Shown here one piece after another: positions 17,338-25,199 of a stretch of DNA of 64,000 nt. Position 1 is the stretch's first letter. The number at the start of each line of letters is the position of its first letter. The translations under genes were made by a program, and so were the position numbers. The notes beneath the pieces are model-generated. The model made no database searches and was not told the origin of the DNA. It saw only the letters and a program-made list of their open reading frames with translations. This stretch comes from JACDAN01 sp963834825 (GTDB lineage Bacteria > Actinomycetota > Thermoleophilia > Gaiellales > Gaiellaceae), in assembly GCA_963834825.1 (NCBI GenBank), contig CAWICZ010000008.1, positions 1 to 64,000 of the forward strand. The letters run 5' to 3'.

Positions 17338-17892
17338 ATGGTTCCTGAGTCGCCGCTGGAGTCGACCGAGCACGGGCTAGTCCCCAAAGGCAAGGGCTGG
17401 TTCGTGATGAACGCGCGCGAGGCGCCGTGGCGGTACCGCGAGGGTCGCGGTGCCTACTGCGAGTTCGAAGGCCTCGAGGGCGACGAGCCGGACTTCTCCC
17501 AGCTCGGGATCAACATTCAGGTTCTGGGGCCGGGTGAGCCGATGTCGATGTACCACTGGGAGGCCGATCAGGAGGACTTCCTGCTGCTCTCCGGTGAGGC
17601 GCTGCTGATCATCGAGGGCGAGGAGCGCCCGTTGCGACAGTGGGACCTCGCGCACTGTCCCGCCGAGACGAAGCACACGATCGTCGGGGCAGGAAACGGA
17701 CCCTGCGTCGTGGTCGCGGTGGGCGCGCGAGACCGCTCCAGCGGCCCGAACTGGGGCGGCTACACGGTGGACGAGGCAGCGCTTCGCCACGGCGCCGGCG
17801 TGGAGCAGGAGACGACCGACCCCAAACAGGCCTACGCTCGCTTCCCGAAAGGCAAGCCGGCCCGGTACCGCGACGGGTTGCTTCCCGAGTAG
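17338..17892 (+). CDS. Cupin-domain protein (paralogue family A)
   Basis: A 184-residue cupin closely related to the genes at 2255 and 25200. Motifs are KGWFVMNAREAPW, MYHWEADQEDFLLLSGEALL (metal His and Glu) and HCPAETKHTIV (second metal His), with the C-terminal KPARYRDGLLPE shared with the 25200 copy. AAAGGAAAGG precedes the ATG. A VOC gene follows 6 bp later on the same strand. The activity is not identified; the conserved W/F-rich N-terminus is a family hallmark in this window. Confidence 0.84.
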   Translation: MVPESPLESTEHGLVPKGKGWFVMNAREAPWRYREGRGAYCEFEGLEGDEPDFSQLGINIQVLGPGEPMSMYHWEADQEDFLLLSGEALLIIEGEERPLRQWDLAHCPAETKHTIVGAGNGPCVVVAVGARDRSSGPNWGGYTVDEAALRHGAGVEQETTDPKQAYARFPKGKPARYRDGLLPE

Positions 17893-17898
17893 CCGCGC

Positions 17899-18297
17899 GT
17901 GGCCATGTTCTCGACGCCCCAGGTCAACATCTACTCGGAGGACGTCGCCCGCTCCGTCGAGTTCTACCGGAGCCTGGGATTCGAGGAGACCTTCCGAACA
18001 CCACGCGAAGGCACCCCGATCCACGTCGAACTCGAGCTCGACGGGTTCACAGTTGGTGTCGCCGCTGTGACCTCGGCCGTGGCAGACCACGGACTCGATC
18101 TCGACCTCAGCAAGCTCGGTCGTGGCATGGAGATCCTCTTGTGGACCGATGACACGGACGCGGCCTTCGCGCGACTGACGGCGGCGGGAGCGCGAGCGCT
18201 CTCCGAGCCTCACGACTGGCTGGAGGGCACTTTGCGCCTGGCGTGGGTCGCCGACCCCGACAACAACCCAATCGAGCTGGCCCAGCGCCGGTCTTGA
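17899..18297 (+). CDS. VOC-family protein (glyoxalase/bleomycin-resistance-like)
   Basis: A 132-residue single VOC-fold protein: VNIYSEDVARSVEFYRSLGF at the start and WVADPDNNPIELAQ at the end, the usual beta-alpha-beta-beta-beta ends with His/Glu-type metal positions. GTG 17899 or ATG 17905 could start it; no strong ribosome-binding site is visible and it sits 6 bp after the cupin stop, suggesting coupling. It may isomerise, cleave or sequester a small molecule. Confidence 0.82.
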   Translation: MAMFSTPQVNIYSEDVARSVEFYRSLGFEETFRTPREGTPIHVELELDGFTVGVAAVTSAVADHGLDLDLSKLGRGMEILLWTDDTDAAFARLTAAGARALSEPHDWLEGTLRLAWVADPDNNPIELAQRRS

Positions 18298-18319
18298 TGC
18301 CTAAATCACCACTCGATTG

Positions 18320-18763
18320 ATGTATGAGCTCGTTCCGGACGACTTCCAGATCCCGGCCGGGATCGAGCACGAGCGCTTCCGCCTCCGAATGCTTTCGATC
18401 GACGACGTCGTGAAAGACTTCGACGCGATCTGCGACCGGGTCGACAGCGAGGGGTCGCCACAGCCGCCATTCGTCTCGACGGTTGCCGAGAACCTCGTCG
18501 ATCTCGGCTGGCACCAGCACGAGTTCGAGCTGCGGCGCTCGTTCGCGTACACGGTCGTCGCCCCCGACGAATCGCAGGTGCTCGGCTGTGTCTACATCAA
18601 CCCCTCAGAAACGCACGATGCACGCGTGTGGATGTGGGTGCGCAGGTCAGCGTGGGAGGAAGGTCTCGACCCGCTCGTCGAAGCTGCGCTGCGCGACTGG
18701 CTTGCGCGGGAGTGGCCCTTTCAGGACTTCGACTGGGGCGACCGCGCTCGCCCCTCCACCTAA
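18320..18763 (+). CDS. GNAT-like acetyltransferase-related protein
   Basis: A 147-residue protein with a GNAT-like layout: IEHERFRLRMLSIDDVVKDF at the start, FAYTVVAPDESQVLGCVYIN in the core, WMWVRRSAWEEGLD, and LRDWLAREWPFQDFDW at the end. The acetyl-CoA loop is weak, so catalysis is uncertain. A paralogue lies at 31417-31866 (-) with the same 'VLGCVYIxP', 'WVRxS' and 'WLAxxWPF' signatures. ATG 18320 is preferred over the adjacent TTG. Confidence 0.7.
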   Translation: MYELVPDDFQIPAGIEHERFRLRMLSIDDVVKDFDAICDRVDSEGSPQPPFVSTVAENLVDLGWHQHEFELRRSFAYTVVAPDESQVLGCVYINPSETHDARVWMWVRRSAWEEGLDPLVEAALRDWLAREWPFQDFDWGDRARPST

Positions 18764-18788
18764 CAGACGACTTTCGAGAGGAGTTCCA

Positions 18789-19820
18789 ATGCGTCCTTGG
18801 TCGGTCGAGCTACAAGGAAGGCTCGAGGAATCGACGATCGCGAGCGACGCCCTCCGGGGCAATCCGCTCGGCGATCCCCACGAGCGTCCGGTCTGGGTCT
18901 ACCTGCCTCCTGCGTACCAGGACGACGCGTCCGAGGCGTACCCCTCGATCTACCTGATCCAGGGCCTCACCGGCCAAATCGACATGTGGCGGAACCGGGT
19001 TGCGTTCCGGCCGTCGGTGGTCGAGCTCGTCGACGGCTTGTTTGCGGACGACTCCGCTCCACCAGCAGTCGTCGTCTTCGTCGACGCCTGGACGTCGCTC
19101 GGCGGCAGCCAGTTCCTCGACTCGCCGGGAACGGGCAACTACCACACCTACCTCTGCGACGAGGTCGTGCCGTGGGTGGATGCCCGCTACCGCACGCTGG
19201 CCGCGCCCGAGCACCGAGCGATCACGGGCAAGTCGAGCGGCGGCTATGGAGCGATGGTGACGCCGATGCTCCGGCCTGACCTGTGGGGCGGCCTGGCGAC
19301 GCATGCGGGCGACGCGGTGTTCGAGAACGCCTACCTCCCCGAGTTTCGCGAGGTCGCGCGGACACTACGGGACGACTACGACGGCTCCTACGACCGATTC
19401 TGGGAGGACTTCCGTTCGCGACCTGCCTTGGCGAAGAAGAGCGACGTCTACATGCTCAACGTCTGGTGCATGGCCGCGTGCTACTCGGCCGATGCGGACG
19501 GGACGGTGCGCCTGCCGTTCGAGCTCACGACCGGGCGGCTCATCCCCGAGATCTGGGAGCGCTGGCTCGCATGGGACCCGGTCCGGATGGTCGACGACCA
19601 CGCGGAGGCCCTACGCGGCCTCCGCGCGATCTACATCGACTCGGGCAAACGCGACGAGTACTACCTCGATCTCGGCGCCGAGGCCTTCCGCGCCGGCCTC
19701 GAGCGCATCGGCGTCACCGATGTCTTCTTCGAGCTCTTCGATGCGACGCACGCGTTCATCGAATACCGCTATCCGCTTGCGATTCGCTACCTGGCGGAGC
19801 GGCTGTCCGCGTCTGCTTAG
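18789..19820 (+). CDS. Esterase-fold hydrolase (enterochelin esterase / esterase D-like)
   Basis: A 343-residue alpha/beta hydrolase of the esterase D / enterochelin-esterase type. The nucleophile motif GKSSGGYGA gives Ser149. The catalytic Asp region is RGLRAIYIDSGKRDEYY and the His is in FDATHAFIEYRY. No signal peptide is seen, so it is cytoplasmic. GAGGAG precedes the ATG. Its stop overlaps the stop of the convergent rpmE gene. It probably hydrolyses a small carboxylic ester or thioester. Confidence 0.85.
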   Translation: MRPWSVELQGRLEESTIASDALRGNPLGDPHERPVWVYLPPAYQDDASEAYPSIYLIQGLTGQIDMWRNRVAFRPSVVELVDGLFADDSAPPAVVVFVDAWTSLGGSQFLDSPGTGNYHTYLCDEVVPWVDARYRTLAAPEHRAITGKSSGGYGAMVTPMLRPDLWGGLATHAGDAVFENAYLPEFREVARTLRDDYDGSYDRFWEDFRSRPALAKKSDVYMLNVWCMAACYSADADGTVRLPFELTTGRLIPEIWERWLAWDPVRMVDDHAEALRGLRAIYIDSGKRDEYYLDLGAEAFRAGLERIGVTDVFFELFDATHAFIEYRYPLAIRYLAERLSASA

Positions 19821-20020
19821 GTAGCTGCGAGAACGCGGCGGCGGTTGAAGCGCTCGATCCTGTTGCCCTGCGCGACGGTGCGTGCGCGCCCCGTGTACGC
19901 GGGATGGCAGTTCGAACAGATGTCGACCGAGAACGCCTCCGCGGTCGAGCGAATGCCAAACGATGCGCCGCATGAGGAACAGCGCACGTCGATGTGATGC
20001 AGATTGGGATGCTTCGTCAT
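19817..20020 (-). CDS. rpmE: 50S ribosomal protein L31, zinc-binding type
   Basis: A 67-residue L31 of the large ribosomal subunit. It has HPNLHHIDVRCSSCG and VDICSNCHPAYTG with Cys14, Cys17, Cys35 and Cys38 binding zinc (C+ type). AGGAGG lies before the ATG. Its stop overlaps the convergent esterase stop by 3 bp. The gene is separated from the DksA-like gene upstream by 107 bp containing a TTTACGTAAA palindrome. It is not next to other ribosomal genes. L31 is often a second copy switched under zinc or stress control; whether another copy exists cannot be told here. Confidence 0.95.
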   Translation of the reverse strand: MTKHPNLHHIDVRCSSCGASFGIRSTAEAFSVDICSNCHPAYTGRARTVAQGNRIERFNRRRVLAAT

Positions 20021-20068
20021 GTGACCTCCTAGCTGGAGACGGGGTCGCCGTCAGGCGTCCGGCCGTCC

Positions 20069-20078
20069 TTTACGTAAA
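20069..20078 (-). promoter_or_regulatory. Palindrome TTTACGTAAA upstream of rpmE
   Basis: A perfect 10-bp palindrome 49 bp upstream of the rpmE start, in the gap between rpmE and the DksA-like gene. AT-rich within a GC-rich region, it may be a promoter element or an operator for rpmE. No zinc-regulator consensus is claimed. Confidence 0.3.
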
Positions 20079-20127
20079 CGCTACGAGGGCGCCGATTGTT
20101 CCGTCGCGCCTCGTCGTACCGGCTGCG

Positions 20128-20451
20128 CTACCGCGTCTCCTCTTCGGCCGTCCGCTCGGCCGTCGGCAAAGCCTCGAGGCGGTCGTCTGGAATCGGCCGG
20201 CCGCTCTCGATCGAGAGACCAAAGGTCCCCGCGGCAAGCCGCGCTTCGGCACGCTCGACAGCTGCGAGCTGCTCGCGTAGATCGTCGGCCAGGCCCTCGT
20301 CCAGCTCATCCTGATACAGCTCGGACGCAACGTTGCCCGGATCTATCTCGTCCGCCGGCTCACCGGTGTCCTGGTGGCCGAGCCGTGCCAGCGTCCGCTC
20401 GATCCGCTCGCGCTCGGCGGTCAGGAGCTGGCGAGCCCGGTCGGGATCCAT
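20128..20451 (-). CDS. Cysteine-less DksA/TraR-family protein
   Basis: A 107-residue TraR/DksA-like protein: a coiled-coil N-half (RARQLLTAERERIERTLARL, LADDLREQLAAVERAEARL) and a C-terminal GTFGLSIESGRPIPDDRLEA, then LPTAERTAEE. The latter aligns exactly with the C-x2-C-x17-C-x2-C finger, but the four cysteines are Ser80, Ser83, Thr101 and Glu104. It therefore cannot bind zinc through this site. Zinc-independent DksA paralogues elsewhere act on RNA polymerase under zinc limitation; this one may do likewise, next to the zinc-type rpmE. It lies upstream of rpmE on the same strand. Confidence 0.8.
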   Translation of the reverse strand: MDPDRARQLLTAERERIERTLARLGHQDTGEPADEIDPGNVASELYQDELDEGLADDLREQLAAVERAEARLAAGTFGLSIESGRPIPDDRLEALPTAERTAEEETR

Positions 20452-20491
20452 CAGGCCACGTTACCGAAGCACGCTCGTGGAGGGCTGCCCA

Positions 20492-20532
20492 CTCGGGGCG
20501 GAGCGGAGTTGCCCCGAGCGGGATGCTTTTTT
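20492..20532 (+). terminator. Hairpin plus T6 upstream of ftsH
   Basis: Perfect 8-bp stem CTCGGGGC (20492-20499) / GCCCCGAG (20511-20518), then TTTTTT at 20527-20532. It reads as a terminator on the plus strand but lies in the 222-bp gap before ftsH, with no plus-strand gene just upstream. It could be an attenuator in the ftsH leader or chance. Confidence 0.3.
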
Positions 20533-20673
20533 GCTCTAGTAGTCGGCAGGGTGCCCGACCAAGCTCCCGCATCGTCGCCAGGGCGCGAGCAGCGTCCCGT
20601 AGGCGACTCCCCGGGTTGGCGTGTTGAGCCCGCGGCCGACGGCCGAGGGGCACCGCCGACATCCAAACCGCCG

Positions 20674-22578
20674 ATGTTTCCCCGCAGCCGAATCTTCATT
20701 GCGTTTTTCGTCGGGCTGCTGGCGCTCAATCTCCTGATCTCGTTCGTCACCGGAGGGCCCGAAGACCGCCGACAGGTGCCGTATCAGCCGTTCTTCCTCG
20801 AACAGGTCGAGGCCGGGAATGTGCAGGCGATTTCCTCGCGGGAGGACTCGATCGAAGGCGAGTTGAAGCGCCCCGCGACCTACGACCCGCCCGGGGACGC
20901 CAAGCCTGTGCAGGTCGACCGGTTCAAGACGCAGGTTCCGGCGTTCATCGATCGAGCGGGCTTGACGAGGGTGCTCACCGACCAGAAGGTCGTGATCAAC
21001 GCAAAGCCGCCGGACACAGGCCGACCGTTCTGGCTGAGCCTTCTGCTCGGCCTGGCGCCTGCGTTGCTGCTGGTGGGCTTCTTCCTCTGGCTCGCGCGCC
21101 GCCAGCTCGGTGGTGGCGCGGGCGGCGGGGGCGTGCTTGGTGGTTTCGGCCGGTCCACGGCCCGTCGGGTCCAGAGAGGTGAGCAGGAACGCGTCACCTT
21201 CGACGATGTCGCCGGCATCGACGAAGCCGAGCAGGAGCTGGTCGAGATCGTCGACTTCCTGAAGAACGCGCAGCGCTACACCAAGCTAGGCGCCCGCATC
21301 CCCCGCGGGGTGCTCCTGTACGGCCCGCCGGGGACGGGCAAGACGCTCCTCGCCCGCGCGGTGGCGGGGGAGGCTGAGGCGGCATTCTTTTCCACGTCCG
21401 CATCGGAGTTCGTCGAGGCGATCGTGGGCGTCGGCGCCTCGCGAGTACGCGACCTCTTCAAGCAGGCCATGGAAAGCGCCCCAGCGATCGTGTTCATCGA
21501 CGAGCTCGACGCGATCGGACGCTCGCGTGCGGGCAACGTCGGGGGCATCAGCGGCGGCCACGACGAGCGGGAGCAGACGCTCAATCAGATCCTCACCGAG
21601 ATGGACGGTTTCCAACCGGACACGAACGTCATCGTGATCGGCGCCACGAATCGCTCGGAGATTCTCGACCCGGCGCTACTTCGCCCCGGCCGCTTCGACC
21701 GTCGGATCGCCGTCCAACCACCAGACAGGACCGGACGTCTGAAAATCCTCGAGATCCACACGCGCTCGGTGCCGCTGGCGCCCGACATCGACCTCGACCA
21801 GATCGCCGCATCCACTCCCGGAGCCACGGGCGCCGACCTCGCGCTCATCGTGAACGAGGCCGCCCTCTTCGCCGCCCGCCGCGACCACACCGCTGTTGCC
21901 CAGCGGGACTTCACCGACGCGATCGAGAAGATCGTCCTAGGTGCCGAGCGCCAGATCGTCATGACGGACGCCGACCGCCGGCGCACCGCTTACCACGAGT
22001 CCGGCCACGCGCTCGTGGGGATTCTTACGCCGGGCGCCGACCCGGTTCGCAAGGTCTCGATCATCCCACGTGGTCAGGCGCTTGGCGTAACGCTCTCGAC
22101 CCCGGAGACCGACCGCTACAGCTACGCCCGCCAGGATTTGATTGCCAAGATCAAGGTCGCCCTCGGCGGCCGCGTAGCCGAGCAGCTCGTCTACGGAGAC
22201 ATCACGACCGGGGCGGAATCCGACATCCAGAACCTGACCGCGATCGCACGGAGCATGGTCGCCCGCTGGGGCATGAGCGACGAGATCGGCCCGGTGGCCG
22301 TCGCCGAGGGCCAGCAGGACGGCTTCCTCCTGCCCGGAGCGGCTCCGGCCTCGCCTGCCACCCAGCAGCGGGTCGACGACGAGACGCGACGGATCATCGA
22401 CGAGGCCGAGGACGAGGTCACCGACCTACTCGAGCGCGAGCGCGATCGGCTCGACACGCTCGCGCAAGCGCTCCTCGAGCGCGAGACGCTCGATCAGGCC
22501 GATGCTTACCGGCTGGTGGGCGCAGAGCTTCCGAAGCTCGACCCCGAGCAAGAGGCCAAGGCCGCGGCGCAGCCCTAG
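20674..22578 (+). CDS. ftsH: FtsH-like AAA+ zinc metalloprotease
   Basis: A 634-residue membrane protease that unfolds and degrades proteins using ATP. An N-terminal membrane segment (IFIAFFVGLLALNLLISFV), an extracytoplasmic domain (~35-115) and a second segment (LLLGLAPALLLVGFFLWLA) precede the AAA module: Walker A GPPGTGKT (~217), Walker B IVFIDELDAIG and SRH RPGRFDRR. The protease has HESGH (~441) and a downstream metal Asp in TTGAESD. The pore loop reads FVEAIVGVG, whereas typical FtsH has FVEMFVGVG, so the aromatic pore residue is Ile. ATG 20674 begins at the expected membrane segment; no ribosome-binding site is seen. Confidence 0.92.
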   Translation: MFPRSRIFIAFFVGLLALNLLISFVTGGPEDRRQVPYQPFFLEQVEAGNVQAISSREDSIEGELKRPATYDPPGDAKPVQVDRFKTQVPAFIDRAGLTRVLTDQKVVINAKPPDTGRPFWLSLLLGLAPALLLVGFFLWLARRQLGGGAGGGGVLGGFGRSTARRVQRGEQERVTFDDVAGIDEAEQELVEIVDFLKNAQRYTKLGARIPRGVLLYGPPGTGKTLLARAVAGEAEAAFFSTSASEFVEAIVGVGASRVRDLFKQAMESAPAIVFIDELDAIGRSRAGNVGGISGGHDEREQTLNQILTEMDGFQPDTNVIVIGATNRSEILDPALLRPGRFDRRIAVQPPDRTGRLKILEIHTRSVPLAPDIDLDQIAASTPGATGADLALIVNEAALFAARRDHTAVAQRDFTDAIEKIVLGAERQIVMTDADRRRTAYHESGHALVGILTPGADPVRKVSIIPRGQALGVTLSTPETDRYSYARQDLIAKIKVALGGRVAEQLVYGDITTGAESDIQNLTAIARSMVARWGMSDEIGPVAVAEGQQDGFLLPGAAPASPATQQRVDDETRRIIDEAEDEVTDLLERERDRLDTLAQALLERETLDQADAYRLVGAELPKLDPEQEAKAAAQP

Positions 22579-22588
22579 CCCGGGTGAA

Positions 22589-23536
22589 CTACGAGCCGTC
22601 CGCTTGACGCCGAGCCAACGCGAGCTCGGCGAGGCGGTGTGTTGGCGTCAGCACCGCCACGCGCGACGGCCTGGCCGCGCGCAAGGTCGCCGTGCGTCTG
22701 CCGTTACCGAGCACCGCCAGCTCGCCGAGCACCGTGCCTGAACCGACCCGTGCGACGGTGTCGCCGTCGATCTCGACGTCGAGGACGCCCTCGAGCAGGA
22801 GGAACATGTGTGCGCCCGGATCGCCCTGCTCGACGAGCGTCTCGCCGAGATCGAGCCGGCGCCTCTGCAGGTGCGCACCGTTGCGAATGGCGACCCGGTC
22901 GAGCTCGTCCTCGAGCTCGTCGCCGGCCCATGGAGACTCCTCGTGCCACTCTCGGTACCAGCCGGCGAAGTCGGTCAGTCCGTGCTCCGAGAGGAACGTG
23001 CCCTCGGCGTCGTAGATCGAGTGGTGCGGGAACGGGCTCGCCGCAACGAGCCTGCCGTCGGAGGAGCCGTCGGCACGAATGACCAGCTCGAGCGTCGTCC
23101 ACGCCTGCGCCGACCCGATGTGGAAGTACCCGCGGCCGCGCAGCGGTCGCGGGACGGGGAGGCCGATCCGGCCGCCGACGGTCTGCTGGAACCGGACGAA
23201 GCCGTCGCCGATCTCTGGCGCCGGCCGGATGACGGGGAACTCGATTGCGGGAAAGGCGATCTGACCCCCGTCGAGGTCGAGCCCGGCACCCATGACGACG
23301 CTGCGTCCGTCCCGGCCATAGTCGACGATCCGACCACGGTCGACCTCGATCCAGCCCTGGAGCTGGTTGGCCTCTCGGAAGCGATCGGCATCCCGCAGCT
23401 CGTCGAGATCGTCGAGCACCTCGGGTGGCGGCTCGTCGTAATGGGCGACCGCGATCCCGATCGGGAGCTCTGGCAGCCGGTCGAGCGCAGCGAACGGCAG
23501 CCAGGTGATCGCGGTGACGGACGATTCGATGCGCAT
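22589..23536 (-). CDS. Cyclic nucleotide-binding-domain protein
   Basis: A 315-residue protein with a C-terminal cyclic-nucleotide-binding (CAP effector-type) beta-barrel at ~225-305 (LVEQGDPGAHMFLLLEGVLDV, GTVLGELAVLGNGRRTATLRA). The N-terminal ~215 residues are of no recognised family, with FPVIRPAPEIGDGFVRFQQT and LTDFAGWYREWHEESP. The phosphate-binding cassette GELAVLGNGRRTATL resembles the canonical GE(L/A)AL...RTA pattern, so cNMP binding is likely. There is no helix-turn-helix, so it is not a CRP regulator. ATG 23536 overlaps the FMN reductase stop, implying co-translation. Confidence 0.78.
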   Translation of the reverse strand: MRIESSVTAITWLPFAALDRLPELPIGIAVAHYDEPPPEVLDDLDELRDADRFREANQLQGWIEVDRGRIVDYGRDGRSVVMGAGLDLDGGQIAFPAIEFPVIRPAPEIGDGFVRFQQTVGGRIGLPVPRPLRGRGYFHIGSAQAWTTLELVIRADGSSDGRLVAASPFPHHSIYDAEGTFLSEHGLTDFAGWYREWHEESPWAGDELEDELDRVAIRNGAHLQRRRLDLGETLVEQGDPGAHMFLLLEGVLDVEIDGDTVARVGSGTVLGELAVLGNGRRTATLRAARPSRVAVLTPTHRLAELALARRQADGS

Positions 23537-24102
23537 CACGCGGTCGCGGCGAGGGTCGACGGTGCAACAGAAACCTCGGCGACGAGCACGGCGAGGACCT
23601 CGCCGAGCTGCTCGCGGAGCTCGAGGTCGACCAGGCGCCCCTCGTCATCGAACCGAGTGTGGGCATGACCGACGGCGACCTCGTCACCGAGCACGCGGGC
23701 GCCGGTGGCCGAGAGCACCTTCCTCAACTCGGCTTGCGACCAGACCGCTCCGAAGGCACCGGTGCTCGCGCCGATCACGGCGACCGGCTTGTTCCGCAGT
23801 GGATTCGTGGCGAGCGGCCGGGAGACCCAGTCGATCGCGTTCTTCAGCACGCCGGGAATCGACCAGTTGTACTCGGGAGTCGCGAACAGGACCGCGTCAG
23901 CGCCGGCGATCGCCTCGCGCAGCGCCGCTACGGCTGCCGGGGCCGGCTGGACGTCGTCGTCCTCGTCATAGGGTGGGACGGCCTTGAGGCCGTCCCACAG
24001 CTCGAGGTCGACGCCCGGCGGCAGCAGCTCTGACGCGGCGCGAAGCAGGTTCGTGTTGTGCGAGCCGCTGCGCAAGCTGCCCGAGATCCCGAGAATCTTC
24101 AA
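23536..24102 (-). CDS. NADPH-dependent FMN reductase
   Basis: A 188-residue flavodoxin-like reductase. The N-terminal GISGSLRSGSHN phosphate loop and PEYNWSIPGVLKNAIDWVSR are the signature of NADPH-dependent FMN/quinone/azo reductases (SsuE/ChrR/YieF type). It probably reduces FMN, quinones or metals in the cytoplasm. It sits between YceI (6 bp upstream) and the cNMP-binding gene (1-bp overlap), all on one strand, forming a likely three-gene operon. Confidence 0.9.
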   Translation of the reverse strand: MKILGISGSLRSGSHNTNLLRAASELLPPGVDLELWDGLKAVPPYDEDDDVQPAPAAVAALREAIAGADAVLFATPEYNWSIPGVLKNAIDWVSRPLATNPLRNKPVAVIGASTGAFGAVWSQAELRKVLSATGARVLGDEVAVGHAHTRFDDEGRLVDLELREQLGEVLAVLVAEVSVAPSTLAATA

Positions 24103-24107
24103 GGTCT

Positions 24108-24653
24108 CTAGCTCCCCCGGATGAAGTAGAGCTCGGCGACGATCGCGACCTCGTCCCCGATCGCGGGCTCGCCGCTCGGGAGGGGCATTTGGAAGCTGAC
24201 GCCGAACTCGTGACGGTCGACCTTGGTCGAGAGCACGAGCCCGATCCGCTCCCGCTCGAAGGCGTCGACCATCGGCGGCGTCAGCGTTCCGGTCACCTCG
24301 ACCGGCTTCGTCTCGCCTTTGATCGTCAGCATGCCGCTCGCGGAGAGCGTCTCGCTGTCGAGATCGATGTCGTGCGCGCTGAAGAGCAGCTCGGGGTGGC
24401 GCTCGGCGTCGAAGAAGTCCGGGGACTGCAGGTGGGCCGACAGGTTCTCGTCCTTGACGTCGACGCTCGCGACGCGCGCGAGCCCGTCGAGGTCGGCCTT
24501 TCCGTCGTGGGCGACGAGCGTCGCCTGGGCGTCGCGAAACTGGCCCTTGAACGTGCCTGAGAGGTATGGGATCTCAAAGCCGATCGACGAGTGGACCGGG
24601 TCGAGCTCCCAGGTTCCCGTGAGTGATCGACGAAGATCAACGGTGGTGGTCAT
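24108..24653 (-). CDS. YceI-family lipocalin-like protein
   Basis: A 181-residue YceI-family protein, which elsewhere binds isoprenoid or other lipid chains in a lipocalin-like barrel. Motifs are GTWELDPVHSSIGFEIPYLS at the start, SPDFFDAERHPELLFSA, and IKGETKPVEVTGTLTPP. No signal peptide is visible, so this copy is probably cytoplasmic. It is the first gene of the run YceI - FMN reductase - cNMP-binding protein and is divergent from the MarR gene, whose operator-like repeats lie in the shared 59-bp gap. Confidence 0.9.
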   Translation of the reverse strand: MTTTVDLRRSLTGTWELDPVHSSIGFEIPYLSGTFKGQFRDAQATLVAHDGKADLDGLARVASVDVKDENLSAHLQSPDFFDAERHPELLFSAHDIDLDSETLSASGMLTIKGETKPVEVTGTLTPPMVDAFERERIGLVLSTKVDRHEFGVSFQMPLPSGEPAIGDEVAIVAELYFIRGS

Positions 24654-24664
24654 TGTGAAACCTC

Positions 24665-24741
24665 CTTGAGTACGCTATAGTTGACTACGCAAGCAATGAT
24701 AGCGAGGAAAGATTGAGTCGTCAAGTGTTGTCTACACAAGC
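24665..24741 (+). promoter_or_regulatory. Candidate MarR operator repeats
   Basis: Two near-identical 14-mers, TTGACTACGCAAGC (24681-24694) and TTGTCTACACAAGC (24728-24741, inside codons 6-10 of the MarR gene), match at 12 of 14 positions; both are partly palindromic (TTGTnnnnACAA). A partial third, TTGAGTACGC, is at 24665. Located in the divergent YceI/MarR control region, they are good candidates for a MarR dimer operator controlling both directions. Confidence 0.5.
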
Positions 24742-25195
24742 TTCCGTGGCCCTGGACGCCTGGGTCCGGCTGCTCCACGCCCACGCCTCGACCACGCGAG
24801 CACTGAGCGGCAGCCTGCTGGCCGAGCACGGCCTGACGATCAACGACTACGAAGCGCTCTTCCGACTCGCCCGGGCAGAGGATGGGCGGATGCGCCGTGT
24901 CGATCTTTCCGATGAGCTCCTACTGACCGCGTCCGGTGTGACGCGGCTGCTGGACGGTCTCGAAGCGGCCGGCTACGTCGAGCGAGCCTCCTGCTCGACC
25001 GACCGGCGCGTCGTCTACGCGGTCATCACCGAGACCGGCCGGGAGAAGTTCGAGGTCGCGTCTCAGTCACACCTTGCCGAGGTCCAGGCCTTCTTCGACG
25101 GGCGCTTCGGCGTCGAGGAGCTCGAGCAGCTCGCCGAGCTACTGGGACGGCTGCCCGGCGCCGAGAACGCGGACGCCGAAGACTGCGCCGCTTGA
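24713..25195 (+). CDS. MarR-family transcriptional regulator
   Basis: A 160-residue MarR-type winged-helix regulator: LAEHGLTINDYEALFRLARA, MRRVDLSDELLLTASGVTRL (recognition helix) and LDGLEAAGYVERASCSTDRR (the D-R wing). The TTG start at 24713 has GAGGAAAGA before it; in-frame GTG 24725 is an alternative. It is divergent from the YceI operon and probably represses it and itself through the repeated TTGwCTACrCAAGC sites. The effector is unknown. Confidence 0.9.
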   Translation: MSRQVLSTQASVALDAWVRLLHAHASTTRALSGSLLAEHGLTINDYEALFRLARAEDGRMRRVDLSDELLLTASGVTRLLDGLEAAGYVERASCSTDRRVVYAVITETGREKFEVASQSHLAEVQAFFDGRFGVEELEQLAELLGRLPGAENADAEDCAA

Positions 25196-25199
25196 GCGA

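Noticed and set aside
20540..20640. Possible tRNA in the GC-rich gap before ftsH
   Set aside because: No T-arm GTTCRA motif or cloverleaf pairing could be found.
20374..20673. 100-residue N-terminal extension of FtsH
   Set aside because: It overlaps the DksA-like gene antisense and lacks family similarity; FtsH normally begins with the membrane segment at 20674.
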